DNA of 64,000 bases, taken from Maea johnstoni (Eukaryota; Annelida; Polychaeta; Spionida; Magelonidae). Below, in pieces: positions 1-13,100 of this stretch (the stretch's first letter is position 1; each line of letters starts with the position of its first letter). The notes beneath the pieces were generated by a model. That model saw only the letters and a program-made list of their open reading frames with translations. It made no database searches and was not told the origin of the DNA. The stretch lies in assembly GCA_963942565.1 (NCBI GenBank), contig OZ012694.1, positions 29,238,376 through 29,302,375 on the forward strand. The letters run 5' to 3'. The position numbers and the translations under genes were made by a program.

Positions 1-3000
1 ACAGAGGTACCAGTGTCCGCGCTGAACACATGGCCAAACCTGAAAAAGAAAAATCAAACTAGAAATGTAATATAACCATTTTGCTAAAAATAAAGCAGCT
101 CCTAGACTGTCTATGGAATATTCAAATCCAGTAAATATTCTTCAAAAGAAAAATGATACCAGAAACATGTAACCATTCTACGGAAAATAAAGCAACTTCA
201 CCTCAAATAAATAATCAAATACAGTAATACATATAATACAAATGAAACTAGAAACATAATATAATAATAATTCCACTGAAAATAAAGCTGTTCCTAGTCG
301 ATGGAATAATCAAATACAGTAAATCTTCTGCAAAAGATAAATGAAACTAGAAACATAATATATCATTCCATTGAAAATAAAGCAGCCCCTCCTCAAAGGA
401 ACAATCTAATCCAGTAAATATTCTTTAAAAGAAAAATGAAACTAGAAACTAGAAAGATAGCTTATGTGAATATATCAAATTCGACCCCTGTAGCATCTCC
501 CTTTGTTATTACTCTGAGAATAAAGAACAAAACTCACTTTTCTCTGCCGTCTCCTCCGACCACTATTCTCTGGTTGTCCCCGGACCAATCAATGTCCTTA
601 ATTGCTCCACCGAGGGGCGTGAATTCATTCTTCAGGATATGTTCCTTGTTGATGGTGTCCCAAATACGTACCTTACCAGTAACATCTAAAATCAACAGAA
701 ATCATTCTGAGATCAGCAACAGTCCAAGAATTATTCAGCCAAGTATATTTCAACCATTTTTTTGTCAAACGTTTCCCAAGAAAATGTTGCTTAGATCCAT
801 GAAAATCACTTGGTAGTTGGTAACAAAGTATAATCATTAAATCATCAGGAGAGATGTAGGTAAAATTTCAAAGTTCCCTAGGTTGTGAAAACTAGTTATT
901 CACAGGAGCTTATTTGATGGAGATAAAAAACTTCAGTGCCTTATTACGGAAAATTGCAACAAATTTTATTTTTTTGGAATTTATAATGGTGTTATATGCC
1001 ATCATAATGCACAGCCTCAGCCATAGATACCGAGAGGTTCAGGGCTGATCCGTCTCCACTCAATTTACAAAACCTCTAAAATTCATAATCTTGCATGATT
1101 TGAGTTGAATTGACATGATCGATGAATAGTTTATGAATTATTTGGAAAAAAAAGAGGGTATAATTTTGACTATGGTTTTATGCCAATTATTGGCATGTCC
1201 ACATGCTAAGTAGGGTTAAAAAGGTTCAGATTTAACTAGCCTGATATGTCTGTTTTGCAATTGCAACAGACAGGGCTTACAAGCTACTCCAAGTCAAAGT
1301 CTGCCCGATAGCCAAGTGGTCCATGGTTCTGCCACTGATTGCTTGCTACTGCTCGAGTTCAAATCTTGGGCAAGGCATGTGAAAAAGTTGCCAGTGACTT
1401 GAAGTTAGACTTAGGTTTAGCAGGGTACATTGGCAGAAAAAAGTGACAACAAAATGAAAGCTACTACCTAGTGATGTTGCACCCTGAAGTATTTTAACCC
1501 ATTCATGCCTGAATATCTACATAACAGATGTTGTATGGGTCTATGATAAAAAACTTTGGGAATAAGCCAAACTTCACAAAATATTTGAAAGTCAGTCATT
1601 GGTTGAAACCTGATTAACATTTGAGTGCTGCAGGCATAAATGGGTTAACCCTTTAGCCTCCACCATATCTTGCGAGACAAAGTTTTAGACACCCATCTCA
1701 TTCTTAATCAAATGCCAAGGTTTAAGGTTAAAACTGTCAAAAGCATCCCTATGAAATTTTTCACCACTTTGAACAGCACATTCCAGATAGCATATCAAAG
1801 GGTACCATCAGCAGACCTCTGAATAAGAACTTGCTATCACTGTATTGTAGGAGAAGACTGAATTTTTAAAAGAGGCTGGTTTTAGCTGATAAGGCCTAGA
1901 AAAAAAGTTTGTTTCCTGTAACGGTCCCTAAAAAAATAGGGTAGGTAGGTCGGTTAAAAAACTTTTTTTTTGATAATTCTTTTTGCCAAAAATGTGTGTT
2001 TTACGCATGTTTTACGTTGATTAGGAGCAGGATGTGTGGAAAAAACTTTAGAGTAGAGATTTGTTTGGATAAAAATATGTTAGGGGAGGGTTATATGAAA
2101 CAAACAGCTGTTTTTTAGGCCTAACCTACTCGAGAAGTAATTGAGAGTAGACTCACTTGTCAGATAATGAAGAAAATAAATGAACAAATGATAAGCCTTT
2201 GGCAAGGCAAATATAATACTAAACCCATTCACGCCTGTGGCAGACAAAACTGGATATGTTGGTGACATCTCCCTAACAGAAACAATCTTCAAAAAATTTG
2301 AGGAAGGAATGTTCATAGGAAATGAACTTTTAACCCCCCTTCAAATATTTTAGTCAAAGTTATTTTCACAAGTAGCATAGGTCCAGACGACACTTGTCAA
2401 GGAATATGAGTGGGTTACGGTTGTTTTGTTGTTTTGCTATTCAGTTCTCATTTCCTAGATTCCTGGGACAAGAATCCCAAGCTGACTGCTGTGTGTTATT
2501 CTAGCCCAACAGTAAGGCTCATATTTACTCAAGTGCTATGTGTGGTTATGTAGCTGTGGGAACTCAGCCTCACTCTGACATTTGGCATAGCAGAAATATC
2601 CCAGGGAGAAACATTTGCTGTTGGTGAACTTCTCCTGGAAACAAGGTCAAGGTCATATGGCTATAAATAGCACTACAGCTCCCTATAAAAAGTAGACCAC
2701 AACCACCTGGCTCCACTAAACTTAGTGTAGGGCAAAGTATTGAGATTTTCAGCTGGTGAGCAGCGTAAAAACAGTAGCAGTAGCATGACTAAGGGCTCAT
2801 TAGTAAAAGGTGTCAGGTCTACCAGCCTGCTCTTTTCAGGCTTCACCACACGGTGCCAAGTGAAAATTTCTGAGAAAATTTCAATTGCCTCACAAATATT
2901 GCTGAAATTTGGAATTTTGATTATCGGCAACATTTTCGCCATGTTTAGGCTTGGACATTAATAGAGCTTTTCTCTGATTTAATTTTAATTGATTAGTTTG

Positions 3001-3905
3001 ATATAATAGGATCAAGTAGCTAAAAGAACTAAAGCATTTGAGGCAATACATTCATCAATCAACATTTTTGTTATATATCTAACCCAAAGCACTTTACGGA
3101 AGATTTCTGTATATGAAATTATGATCATAACCCTACCACCTCATTCTCGAATATCATATGGGTATAGGCTTAAATCCAAAGACATTTTCATATGTATCAT
3201 GGATTCTGATGAAACTCTGGATCTATAGGCAAGAATGGGTTAACTGTTTAACTACTAAGGGAGAATATGTATGTGTCTGCATCAAATCATGAAAGGGTTA
3301 ATAACAGATTAGATAGATATGTACTATTTCCTATTCCCCATTATTAGCTAGTCACCTAAACCAACAGGAAAGAGAGCACTGATAAGAACATAGATGACAG
3401 AAGCCAAACAAAATGGAAGGATTTAGGCTATCCAACCATAGCTACGAAACAGTCAATGCCTAAAAGGTTTATGTTCTAAAGGAAAAGATAATGGTTATCC
3501 GAGATGGGCTGGATAACCAACCATGGTTGAGTGCAGAAAGGTCAAAAAGCGTGTGGTTTTACTTTTGGCCTTTTGCACTAACTATGATGCATTATAAGAA
3601 TAGATCCTTATTTAGTATCCTTTATGATTTAATCTGTCATGGATGGCCTGAGAAGGGCAACGTCAAACCAACAGTCAAAGGCGAGTAGCTTGACATACAT
3701 ACATACATACATACACACACACACGCAAAACTCATACATACATTCATGCATATATACATACACACATACATACACACTAACACACATACATATATGCATG
3801 CATGCATACATACATACATACATACATACATACATACATACATACATACATAGGTACATACATAGAAAGTCAAATATATAATACATACATACATACATAC
3901 ATACA

Positions 3906-3939
<34 letters not shown>

Positions 3940-6900
3940 CATACAAAGACACATACAAACATACATATCCATTCGACAGCTCACAGGATAAATAAAGCAA
4001 ATGATTAACAAGGATACAGATATCAATAATATGATGCTGAACTTACCACCAGAAGCTATGTAAAAGCCACTGGGTGAATATTGGGCTACTGTCGTTTGCC
4101 TGGAGTGTTCCGTGTAGATATCTGCTACAGCAGGATTCTGAAATAATAAATCACAATTTACAATACACTTATGGACACACATCACAAATAAAACACCAGT
4201 ATCACTATGCTACAGAGACTTGAAAAATGTGACAAGCTATTTCAAATCTTAGAAGCTGCTTCTAAGCACTGTTAAACCGGGCTAACTGTTGCAAAGAAAG
4301 TCTGGTTGAGCAATTCTGATACTTCTTGTATTGGTTAAATTTGAAAAGGGTTTCGTAAAACATGTCAACTCCTTTGTATTCTATTGTGTAGCTGTCAATA
4401 CAGGTGTTTACCATTCATGGCTCGAAATTAGGGGGTGCCGAGAGCTCCCTTGAATTCTCCAGCGGCTCCCTCAAATTTCTGCAGGGAGTCCAAAAAGGCA
4501 CTGGTTTCAATACACAGCACCTGTAAATGGCTTTTGATGATGCAATTGGGCTCCCTGAAAAAAATCTTAATTTCGAGCCCTGCCATTGTTATGATGGCTT
4601 ACATACTAGTAATAGTGTCACTTAGAAAAGAAATGAAACCTATGGTCGCATGTTGGACACAAGAAATACTTTGCTCCAGGATCAATTGTCTGTGGTCCAG
4701 GATTTATATACTTCAACATCCAGGCTAATGATCGATTGCTCGATACGTCGAGTAGTAGTGCTGGCTTGACTGCACCAGAATATAAAGGTGCATTTAGACT
4801 TCCAAGCTCTGACAGATAAACAATAAAAGAATATACACGAACACCACAGAAATGTCATGCTTACCTCAATATCCCTAATAACCACACTGTTATCATTCAC
4901 ATAGAGGAAGTTCTTGCCCTTTGGATCTCTCCCCACTACAATTGGTCGACCTCTTTCAGTTCGAGGCAGGGTGGCAAAGCAGTGCACTGCAAAAATAGGT
5001 AAAAACATGTAAATGTCAATACACTCACTGCTCAAATAATCAGGTCATTATGTGTGACTGAAACACATGCCCATTTCTAGTAAAACTAGCAATGGTGGTT
5101 GGAAAATATTTGAGGGAGCAGGGCTTGACGTTAACTTTTGGGGGCACTTTCCTGGTAGGGTAAGTGCCACTGAAACTTACTTACCCGAACGAAAAAGGCA
5201 CTTTCCCGAAAAATTTACACCCTTTTCAGGCATTTATGCCACCAATTCAACTTTTCATGCTTATTTCCATCATTATGGCCTTAACTGTTTCTCTTGCTGT
5301 ATGATTTTGGTCATATATTGTCTTGCGGCCGGGGGGTCCGGGGGTCGCTCAAGGCCCCGGGAATTTTTTTATATATAGGTGCTCTGAGATGCATTCTGCA
5401 TTTTCAGAGCATGAATGAATATTATTTTCACTGTAAATATATCAAACTTTGTTTCAAATCTTGACTAAAAACATTTTTTTATTCTATGTAATGTTCTGGT
5501 AAATCTGTATAAAACATTTCATTAACTTCATCAAATGTAAACCTATAGAACATCAATAGATTTATTCAAGAGAAAATATACACCTTTTTGTACTATGCAT
5601 ATGTGCAGTCAATAAACATACAATACATGCAATACAATGTAAGTCAAGCAGGAACAATTCTGGTGAAACTAATAATCTTGTCAAAACATGATTTCATGAG
5701 ATTTTATTTCATATCATCAATAATTCTATTCAGTCACAGGAGAAACTATAATTATCATCAACACATTAATTTCATTTCACATCAAACTTTTATTAAATTC
5801 ATTTCCTAAATACCTCATGAACATATTCACCTCATAAAATATTCCACTCAAACCAGTAAATAATCAACTTGATCAGCATTTCATCAAAAAGTATTTCATA
5901 GTAAGCAATTAATTTTTCCTCATTTAGTCACATCACCAACTTGAAAATTTCACCAAAATATATTTCATTTACACAATTATTTTATGTATATATTCATATC
6001 ATCATCAGCTAGAACACTTCATCAAATCATATTTCATTTACGCATTTATTTTATATATATGTTCACATCAGCAAATTGAGTCCACGTCCGGACAGAAACA
6101 TAAAAACAAAATACATCACAGAAAAAGTGCGGCGAGAATGCGTGCTGCCGTATTTTCGTGCCCACCCCCATCCATCCACGTGGAACTGACATGATGACAG
6201 ATCGTCAATCATGCCAGTTTTTCTTACATTGTATCAGCTATCGGCGTTTGGGGGAGGAGCTTCGCCATCAGTCAGCCAATCACCGGCACATCCGGTTTGC
6301 CGCTATTGCTAATTGCGTAGCTTAGATTGTATTTCTGTGTGGAGAGTGGCCTTCCCAACACATGGTCACGGTGAAATCTCTCGATATTGATAGAGATTTC
6401 AACGTGACTTCTAAATGTAAACAGCGAGCGTCAAAATGGCGGCGGCGACATTATCGATCTACTGACAAGCCTCACGGACATTCGTCCGTAAGGTATTATT
6501 GGCCGTATTATTGGCCCTTACCCAATCGGGTATGTGAACTTCAGAATTGACTTACCCGGACCTGAGATTTGGGTAAGTCGGGGAGGTCGGGGTATTTTAA
6601 ATGTCGAGCCCTGGGGAGATTTGTTCTTACCTACTTTATCTTCAAATCTCCTTCAAATAGTTTGCAAATCAATAGATCATACTCAATTTTTTGATCAAAA
6701 ACACGAAGGTCTGGACGACACTCGTCGAGTAGATCTCCAGGCATGAGTGGGTATATAAACTTATGATAGCAGGTATTTCTTTGTGGCAATCTGTTGAATG
6801 GTTAGTGAAATGGCACATATTTCAACACTTTTAACTGCACAAGAAGTGCTTAACATGGTACTACTAAGTCAAAATGCATGAATGAGCCAATAACCTGGCA

Positions 6901-9900
6901 CTTGGCACCGAATCTTAGATGAAGAAAAGAATGGATATGTAGCGAGAGATCAATTACTAAATGCGCTATGGTGAAGGGCTGGACACGACAGGGTTTTTTG
7001 ATCTGGCTTCAGCATGAGGTCATGAGGGAACAATCAGGGTTCTTGTATCATTTACATTACAGAGAAACCTGTGCGCCAGCATCATCTGAGCATGCGTGGA
7101 GCACTACTTTTGGGCTATTGGTTGAGGCTGACCTGTTCAGGTTGACCGGCTAGTTTCATATCCAATTGTTTTTTGTTTATCTAGTGGTTACATCCCTAGT
7201 GGTCATGTGACTGGTCCTGCCAGCACTTTACAAACCAGTCCTCCTCAGTCGCTCTGTTTAAAGGGTATTAAACAATGTGATCGAAGCATTAAAGCCCTCA
7301 CATCATTGCCACCTGGTGCTGCTGCTGTAATGACAGTTACTCAGTCATCGCTCAGAGTTATGTCACTGCACTGATAGAACAGATGTCTTATCTTGCCTGG
7401 TTCAACAATTATGAGAGTGTCCACCTATTACATATTCAGGGGTTACGGTACAGTTAAACACTAGCCCCATAGCCTGATGCTACAGAAAATTGTATGGGAC
7501 CATAATAATATTAGCCTTTGTAGCCTGGCTGGCTATAAGAAAAGTAACATTTTAGGAATGCAGGGAAAGGAAGGCAGGATTTAGCAAAACTAGATCTTGG
7601 TTTCTTGGGTGGGGATATGGCGATTGGGCAACATGTCCTGAGGTTGTCTAGAGTTTTTAACCGAAATCTTACCCCTGATCTTTGATTTGGTACATTAGCA
7701 TGTCACAAAGCCAATGAAGAGAATTTGAGATAAGGGGATTGGCACAGGGCTGAATATAAATATAAAATGTCTACTTGCCCTGTAGCTTGTAGGAAAATTG
7801 AGCCTTTACTCTTTATAAATGGTGCTCCATACATAAAAATTCACCAAAATTAATGCAAAATACTGTTCAGTTGGCTAAAGAATCAAAAAATCTTTCCCAT
7901 TTTTTGCTGACTAGTGATGCTGTGACCTTAAAGCTTTAAAGCTTTTCTAAGAAATGTAAGACATTGTTTACCTAAAAAGGAGCTTATAAAGCATTGTCTT
8001 ATTTCCTTGCAAGATAGCTATTTGTGTGAAAAACAGGGGAGTACTTCAATGTCTTCTTTACTTCTTTGTGTATACTTATAGTTATTGGAGCACACAGAGC
8101 TGGAAACAATAGTACGATGCAACTTGAATACAATGGACTCAAATATTTTGCAAGATTATTTAACCAACTATTGCTCACTGAACATGTGATATCGCTTCAT
8201 CCCAATTAAATTACTTAGGGCTGTTCCATTTAAAAATGTGGGGGAGGGGTTGAACGGACTATAATTTAATATTTGCCCCCCCCCCCCTTATTGCACAAGT
8301 AACAAAGATAGAAATGCATTGTCTGGAATAATTCAATATTTGCCCCCCACCCCCCCTAGAAATATTATCAGTTCAACCCCCTCCCCACATTTTCAAATGG
8401 AACAGCCCTTAGAAACTTTGGCATCCCCGAACAGCATGGTTGTGTTCATGATTGTGTTTGAAGAATGTCTATAGTGAAACAACCACAATGCTAGCTATTG
8501 ATCATTCACACAAACTAGCTGCTCTTTTCACACAAATGTACAACTTTCCACAATAGAAGAGCCTTGTGCAAAATTGTCAATGGGCTCAGGTTAACTTACA
8601 GTCTACACACAACCTAGTCATTTCACACCCACATACTTTGTATCTGAAGTTACTACATATCATTTATGACCAAATGAGTCTATTAGATGTTTCACTTGCA
8701 TTCTAAATACAGGTTGCATTTTGAAAATGTGTTAACTACATAAAAAATATTGATACCACCTATTAAATGTACGTCTTAATTATTGCTATGAAGGCTGATA
8801 TGGTAGTGTCACCTGGTGACAATATCTAAACTGATTGTTGCACCGCACCCACATAGAATTGCTCTAAGACCAATTGTCTACGCTCCAGGATCTAAAAAAA
8901 TGGACACCCCTGCAGGGTCTTAGCCAGGATTTAGAAACTGGGTGCCCAAAATTGGCAATTGTAAAATATTTGGGCGTCAAAATTTTTAAGGTGGACCACA
9001 ATATACTCAGATTTCAACCATGAACATGTATGAATTTATCAAAATAAGGCATGATATCCTTATACAATGTCATGGGAATTATATTAGGTGAAAAAATTCA
9101 ACTTTGTGTTTTAGACTGACATTTTAAGAAATTCCTCACAAAATAATTTTGGTGTCCTGAGGGGTACCTTTTAAGGGTTTGGATGTCCAAAAAGACACCC
9201 AGACGGCCTGCTGGCTAAGACCATGCACCCCTGATATGGAAGTATTGACTAGACAAGAAAAATGGAACTTTCGTTTCAAATTTTAATTTTCAAATAGAGA
9301 TCAAACTTAGTTTTAACAATGACTAACAAACATTCATCATTTGTCTGCTCTCTTTACCGACACCCAATATATTCACAGGCCTCTGAATTCAATTTTTCAG
9401 GAACACATATCTGAACTTAAGGCTTTTTTTAAAAATCAAATTAATACATTACATAAATGGAGAGTCAGACAATCATTTTTATTTTCCATAACCAGCCTGT
9501 GAAAGTAGTGAATAAGTGCCCCTTTGTTTGGACAAAAAGGTCTAGGTGTCAGTTTACTTGGGAATGAGTTGGTGTTTTTTTTGTCAAACATCCTTAAATC
9601 TAGGAGTAAGTAAGAGCTGAAAGTTATCAAAGAACATAACATTAACTGTACATTTCCATGTACCTTCACTATATAGAGTTAAGCAGCCAGATAAAAGTCA
9701 GGGCGTGGTCACTCTAAATGAAACATCTGACAATACGCAAGAAAGAGTCACTGTGGTATAAGATGCTTTTAACACAAAATCCACAAAAAAATAAGCCTAA
9801 GAGGAAAAGCATTCAATTTTGACAGCACACCCCTTGCCTGAACCGGAAGAAGGAAGCGAGTCACTTCATTTGACCCATCGAAACGAGGAGTGGTTGTTTC

Positions 9901-10031
9901 TACCGATCCACCAAAGAAATGTTTCTCGTGCAGACGACCGAGAGCAAGGGTCAAACATTATCCGATTATTCAATGTTCACTCAAAGGGAACAATAAACTT
10001 AAAATGCAAACTTACAGGGTTTGTATGACAT
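1..10031 (-). CDS. WDR1: WD repeat protein 1 / actin-interacting protein 1, N-terminal five coding exons (C-terminus outside the window)
   Basis: Cytosolic WD40 double beta-propeller that works with cofilin to disassemble actin filaments. Coding exons on the minus strand are 10016-10031 (ATG, MSYKP), 4865-4986, 4047-4137, 538-685 and 1-39; all joins are GT-AG and the reading frame is continuous. Recognisable stretches are [74 protein letters not shown] (first WD blade), [19 protein letters not shown] and [14 protein letters not shown], each matching the start of animal WDR1. The start is chosen because MSYKP joins in phase to exon 2 and lies just below an ETS/NRF1-like promoter patch. The first intron is 5 kb and, like the other large introns, is full of MITEs. 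Only about the first 110 residues are visible; the remainder lies to the left. Confidence 0.96.
50..450. repeat. About four copies of a 91-99 bp minisatellite in a WDR1 intron
   Basis: The phrase ACTAGAAAC / ATAATATA / CATTCCA / GAAAATAAAGCAGC recurs at about 56, 153, 244, 343 and 437. The array begins roughly 10 bp from the splice acceptor of the exon at 1-39 but, unlike the SMC3 arrays, does not appear to contain the splice site. Confidence 0.7.
1303..1465 (+). mobile_element. tRNA-derived SINE, family 1, degraded copy
   Basis: It has an A-box-like TAGCCAAGTGGT and a B-box-like GAGTTCAAATC followed by a body with AAGTTGCCAGTGACTTG. The same head-plus-body layout recurs at 41878-42085 and 63441-63665, which defines a dispersed family. 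Confidence 0.6.
1498..1644. mobile_element. TTAA-flanked MITE, family A (piggyBac-like), 147 bp
   Basis: The ends CCCATTCATGCCTG and GGCATAAATGGG are inverted and flanked on both sides by TTAA. TTAA duplication with CCC termini is typical of piggyBac-type elements; Kolobok also uses TTAA. Other copies lie near 2224-2413, 19727-19946 and 22717-22936. Confidence 0.65.
2224..2413. mobile_element. MITE family A, degraded copy
   Basis: The left end reads ACCCATTCACGCCTG and the right end GAGTGGGTTA, with the internal text ATTTGAGGAAGGAATG and CAAGGAATATGAGTGGG shared with other family A copies. The flanking TTAA is imperfect. Confidence 0.5.
3693..3960. repeat. (TACA)n / (CATA)n microsatellite in a WDR1 intron
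   Basis: Long runs of the CATA tetranucleotide, purest at 3794-3853 and 3883-3935, lie about 90 bp downstream (in the transcript) of the exon at 4047-4137. Cysteine/tyrosine-rich open frames across it are simple-repeat artefacts. Confidence 0.95.
4416..4582. mobile_element. MITE with CAGGGCTCGAAATT ends and CCATT 5-bp duplication, 167 bp
   Basis: The left end is CATGGCTCGAAATTAG and the right end AATTTCGAGCCCTG. Both sides are flanked by CCATT (4411-4415 and 4583-4587). The interior has paired GGGAGCTCCC / CAGGGAGTCC blocks. Further copies lie at 26003-26158 and 48238-48820, and a longer relative at 5119-6613. Confidence 0.7.
5119..6613. mobile_element. 1.5-kb non-autonomous DNA transposon with CAGGGCTYGAC ends in WDR1 intron 1
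   Basis: The ends CAGGGCTTGACGTTAAC and (inverted) CAGGGCTCGACATTTAAAA are flanked by GGGAG at 5114-5118 and 6614-6618. The surrounding text resembles MITE family A around its ATTTGA-GGGAG segment, so the insertion probably split an older copy. The right half (6090-6470) is GC-richer and holds promoter-like motifs. There is no transposase frame. Confidence 0.6.
8218..8408. mobile_element. Harbinger-like MITE, 191 bp, TTA duplication
   Basis: The ends GGGCTGTTCCATTTAAAAAT and (inverted) GGGCTGTTCCATTTGAAAAT are flanked by TTA at 8215-8217 and 8409-8411. Inside are GGGGAGGGG / CCCCTCCCC arms and two poly-C tracts. A TWA target duplication is the PIF/Harbinger habit. Confidence 0.75.
8913..9225. 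mobile_element. hAT-type MITE, family C, 313 bp with exact 8-bp duplication
   Basis: The ends CAGGGTCTTAGCCAG and (inverted) CATGGTCTTAGCCAG are flanked by CACCCCTG at 8905-8912 and 9226-9233. An 8-bp duplication with CA-G termini fits hAT. Family C recurs at 35602, 37712, 45719 and 50738, with fragments at 27968 and 55841. Confidence 0.85.
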
Positions 10032-10110
10032 CTTGGTGTACCGGTATCCACAGGCCGGAAGTGAGTAATTCAATCATGAATGCGCATGACTGGCACAATT
10101 TCGCCAAATA
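10032..10110 (-). promoter_or_regulatory. WDR1: Likely WDR1 core promoter / 5'UTR
   Basis: Immediately upstream of the WDR1 ATG there is an ETS-type site CCGGAAGT at 10055-10062 and an NRF1-like TGCGCATGAC at 10081-10090. Both motifs are typical of TATA-less housekeeping promoters close to the start site. The motifs are seen; promoter function is inferred. Confidence 0.4.
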
Positions 10111-13100
10111 AGGAAACTGGATAGAAACCTGTTCATATGTTACTGTGTTACGAACGTTTGTAAAATTTTAAAAAATTGAAAAAGGAACGCAATCGTAAAT
10201 TAAGAAATGTGTACATGCAAGTTTTATCATACTGAACTTCTTTAGCAGTTGAAATATAGTTCATTGAAACCACTCAATGTGAACATCCCTAAGATGTAAA
10301 CACTCCCTATAGTGAACCTTTACCCTGTCTAATTTATTTTCTAATACATCTTAGCTTTGATGAGATATCTTAATTCAAGATCTTAGATTTATGAGATGTG
10401 AACACCTCCTAATCCGAACAGTGAACACTTATTTATTTTTTATTTAATTCCATTTATTCATTTTTTTTATGGGGGGTGGTATAGGTTCTGAGGACTTCCG
10501 ATAGTGAACACCTGCTGCACATGTAGGTCAAAGTCAATCACACACTGTAAGGATTTCCTATTGTTTTCATTATTTACCTCTATTGTTACGGACCTTATTA
10601 GGTACCTTAGCGCTATCTTTGGCATAAGTGATGGCAATCTGGTCTCGGTGAACTAAATGGTGTATCCCTTCGAGTAGGAATACAGGCGATAACGCCCGAT
10701 ATGCGAAAACGCCCGCATCGAATACGCTTGCTCTTTTTTACTTTTCACAACAGTGTATTTCTTCTTCTTTTCTTCCTCCTTTCTCTTCTTTTCCTTTCTC
10801 GTTCTCTTAGAGTAACATTGCATAGTTCCAATCAAAACTGGGGCTAGGCCCAATCGAGGCCTATAAATGGAGATATATACAACTTTATTCAACTAATATG
10901 GTATTTTTGGAATGGGGAGAGACTGGGCTTTTGTTTATTGCCCACAAAGTGAAGTTTGTTGCTTGGGCGTGTGAATACCAAGCTGGAAGTGATCATGTTT
11001 GTTTATCTCAGACTCGTTTCTGATGTTGACCACCAGAGGGCCGGATCTGTCACTCTGACCTATTTTGGCTCATATAAAAAAATCACGATATGACCCCCAA
11101 TTGTTTTGGGTTAATTTAAAAGAAGAGAATGTTCTGATCAAAAACATAACAACTTTTGGTGTGAAAGGATGACTAGTTTTGGAACTAGCCAAGCATTACT
11201 GTCATACCACAGCTGAAATTCAGCTGTGGAATTAGTTCACGGAGACCATCTTATTTGTGGCTTATTTTTTAAGTTTAAATTTAGGACATAAGTATATTTC
11301 TGAGAATTAAGTGTCTGTGATTATACCCAAACAAATATTAGAGGTGAGGAGTGGTAGAAATTTTCATTGTTGAAAAATATGGCACAAAGCCTGAGCTAAA
11401 TTTCAAAGTTTGAATTAGAAATACAAACCTTTTTCTATTAAAAATAACTTTAAAACATACTTATCATAAGCAAACATAGATATTGTTGATATCTAAATAC
11501 TTACAGTGGGGACTCTTCTGATTGTACGAGAGATTAATGTGAACAAGATGCAGACCCGACGTTTTCGAATTAAGGGTGTTTCAGTTATATATCAAATACA
11601 ATTTTATGGATAACATTGATTGTGGTTTCGTAAATGTTACTGTGAGATGTCCAAACTTGCATACTTTGATATCCATCGCAGTTTTACCTTCGTTTAGAAT
11701 CCCACGACTATCTATACTCTGTAGATACACGTATATTATACCCGAGATGGGAAAGTTCAAGTCAAGAAAAATTATGTATGTTTTAATAATGGGTGGGGCA
11801 CCTGTCCAACAAGCAATCTATCTTAGGGGGTGTACCATAGTTATCAGATAGACAACATATAATGCAGCAAATAAAGATTTTATTATCTATTTTTTTTGTG
11901 TGTCCATTGGCCATTTCATCACACATCTGTGCATCAGTTATAGCCTTCCTGAGATGGGACCAGCAATCCTTCTTCTGAAGTGTTTTTATATATATGATAA
12001 GTTTCATTTTGAAAGCTCATGTTTCCTATCTAAACTTTGCAAATGCCATACTTGTAGTAACAGTATGTCATATTTTCCGAGATGGAAATTATGGCCATCT
12101 CTATTTTGATTTTGTTGCGGAATAGTTGCATTGATGATTCTCCTCAAATGCATGGACGTACATTTACACCTCTCTGTCAAATGGAAGGCCGCCATGAGCG
12201 AGTCATTGATTGGACTCTTCCAGCCCGGCGGGGTTCAGGATCCCGACTCTCTGTGCAGTAGAAAGGGATATACACAATAAACCAAGGCTATGTACATCTC
12301 TGGTGTAATAACAACCTAACTCCAAAATAACATGCAAAGTTTTCTAACGTTGAAAATATTGTTGGCGTAAATGCAAGTAATCTGGTGTTAATGTAACAAT
12401 AATGGCCACAAAAGAGGTGATATATAGGAAATGGAATCCCAAATAGTTTACATGTTAAGAGAATTCTTTATAACCACATGATCAAAGAAAAGGTCCTAAT
12501 TTTATCTACGGTGGAGGAATCAAACTTTTGGTGTATGGTGGTCGATAGAACAGGACTTATGCCTAAAGGTAGCTTGTGTGGTTAATTTGTGACATGATAT
12601 AGGGTCGTTTTGAGATATTCACTTACTAGTATGTTAAAGCCTACATCCCTTTTCTCATCTCATCTTTTTCTCATTGATTGTGAATGTCTAGGCAATCATC
12701 AAGCAGAGTGAGAGACCATCTGATATAGACACTCTCGTTGACTTGCATACAAGCAGGAAATGTTTTCTGCCCTTTTCTCCATAATGAAGTTCCCCAAAAC
12801 ATGGTCACTTCAAACATAGATTTTGGTTATCAAGTGTTAAAGGATTGGCTTTTGCCTAGTAATAGCTAAGAATATCATAGAAGGAAGGTTTCACAGTTTT
12901 ATTCTGCAATTTTTACTTTATTCAAACTTATGTAATCGTACTGTTGAAAAAGGTACTTTTTCTCATTTTCAACAACAAAAAAACGGTTATGAAACTTGGA
13001 TCGAGTAAAAATGTGAAAAAATACAATACTCTTTCCTCTACATTGTTCGTTCCTTCACATTAGTAAAATCTTGGATAAAGAGTTTGGTCATCTAAGGTAA

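Noticed and set aside
3629-4185. Cys/Tyr/Met-rich frames over the CATA repeat
   Set aside because: Pure translation of a tetranucleotide microsatellite; the only real coding part is the WDR1 exon at 4047-4137.
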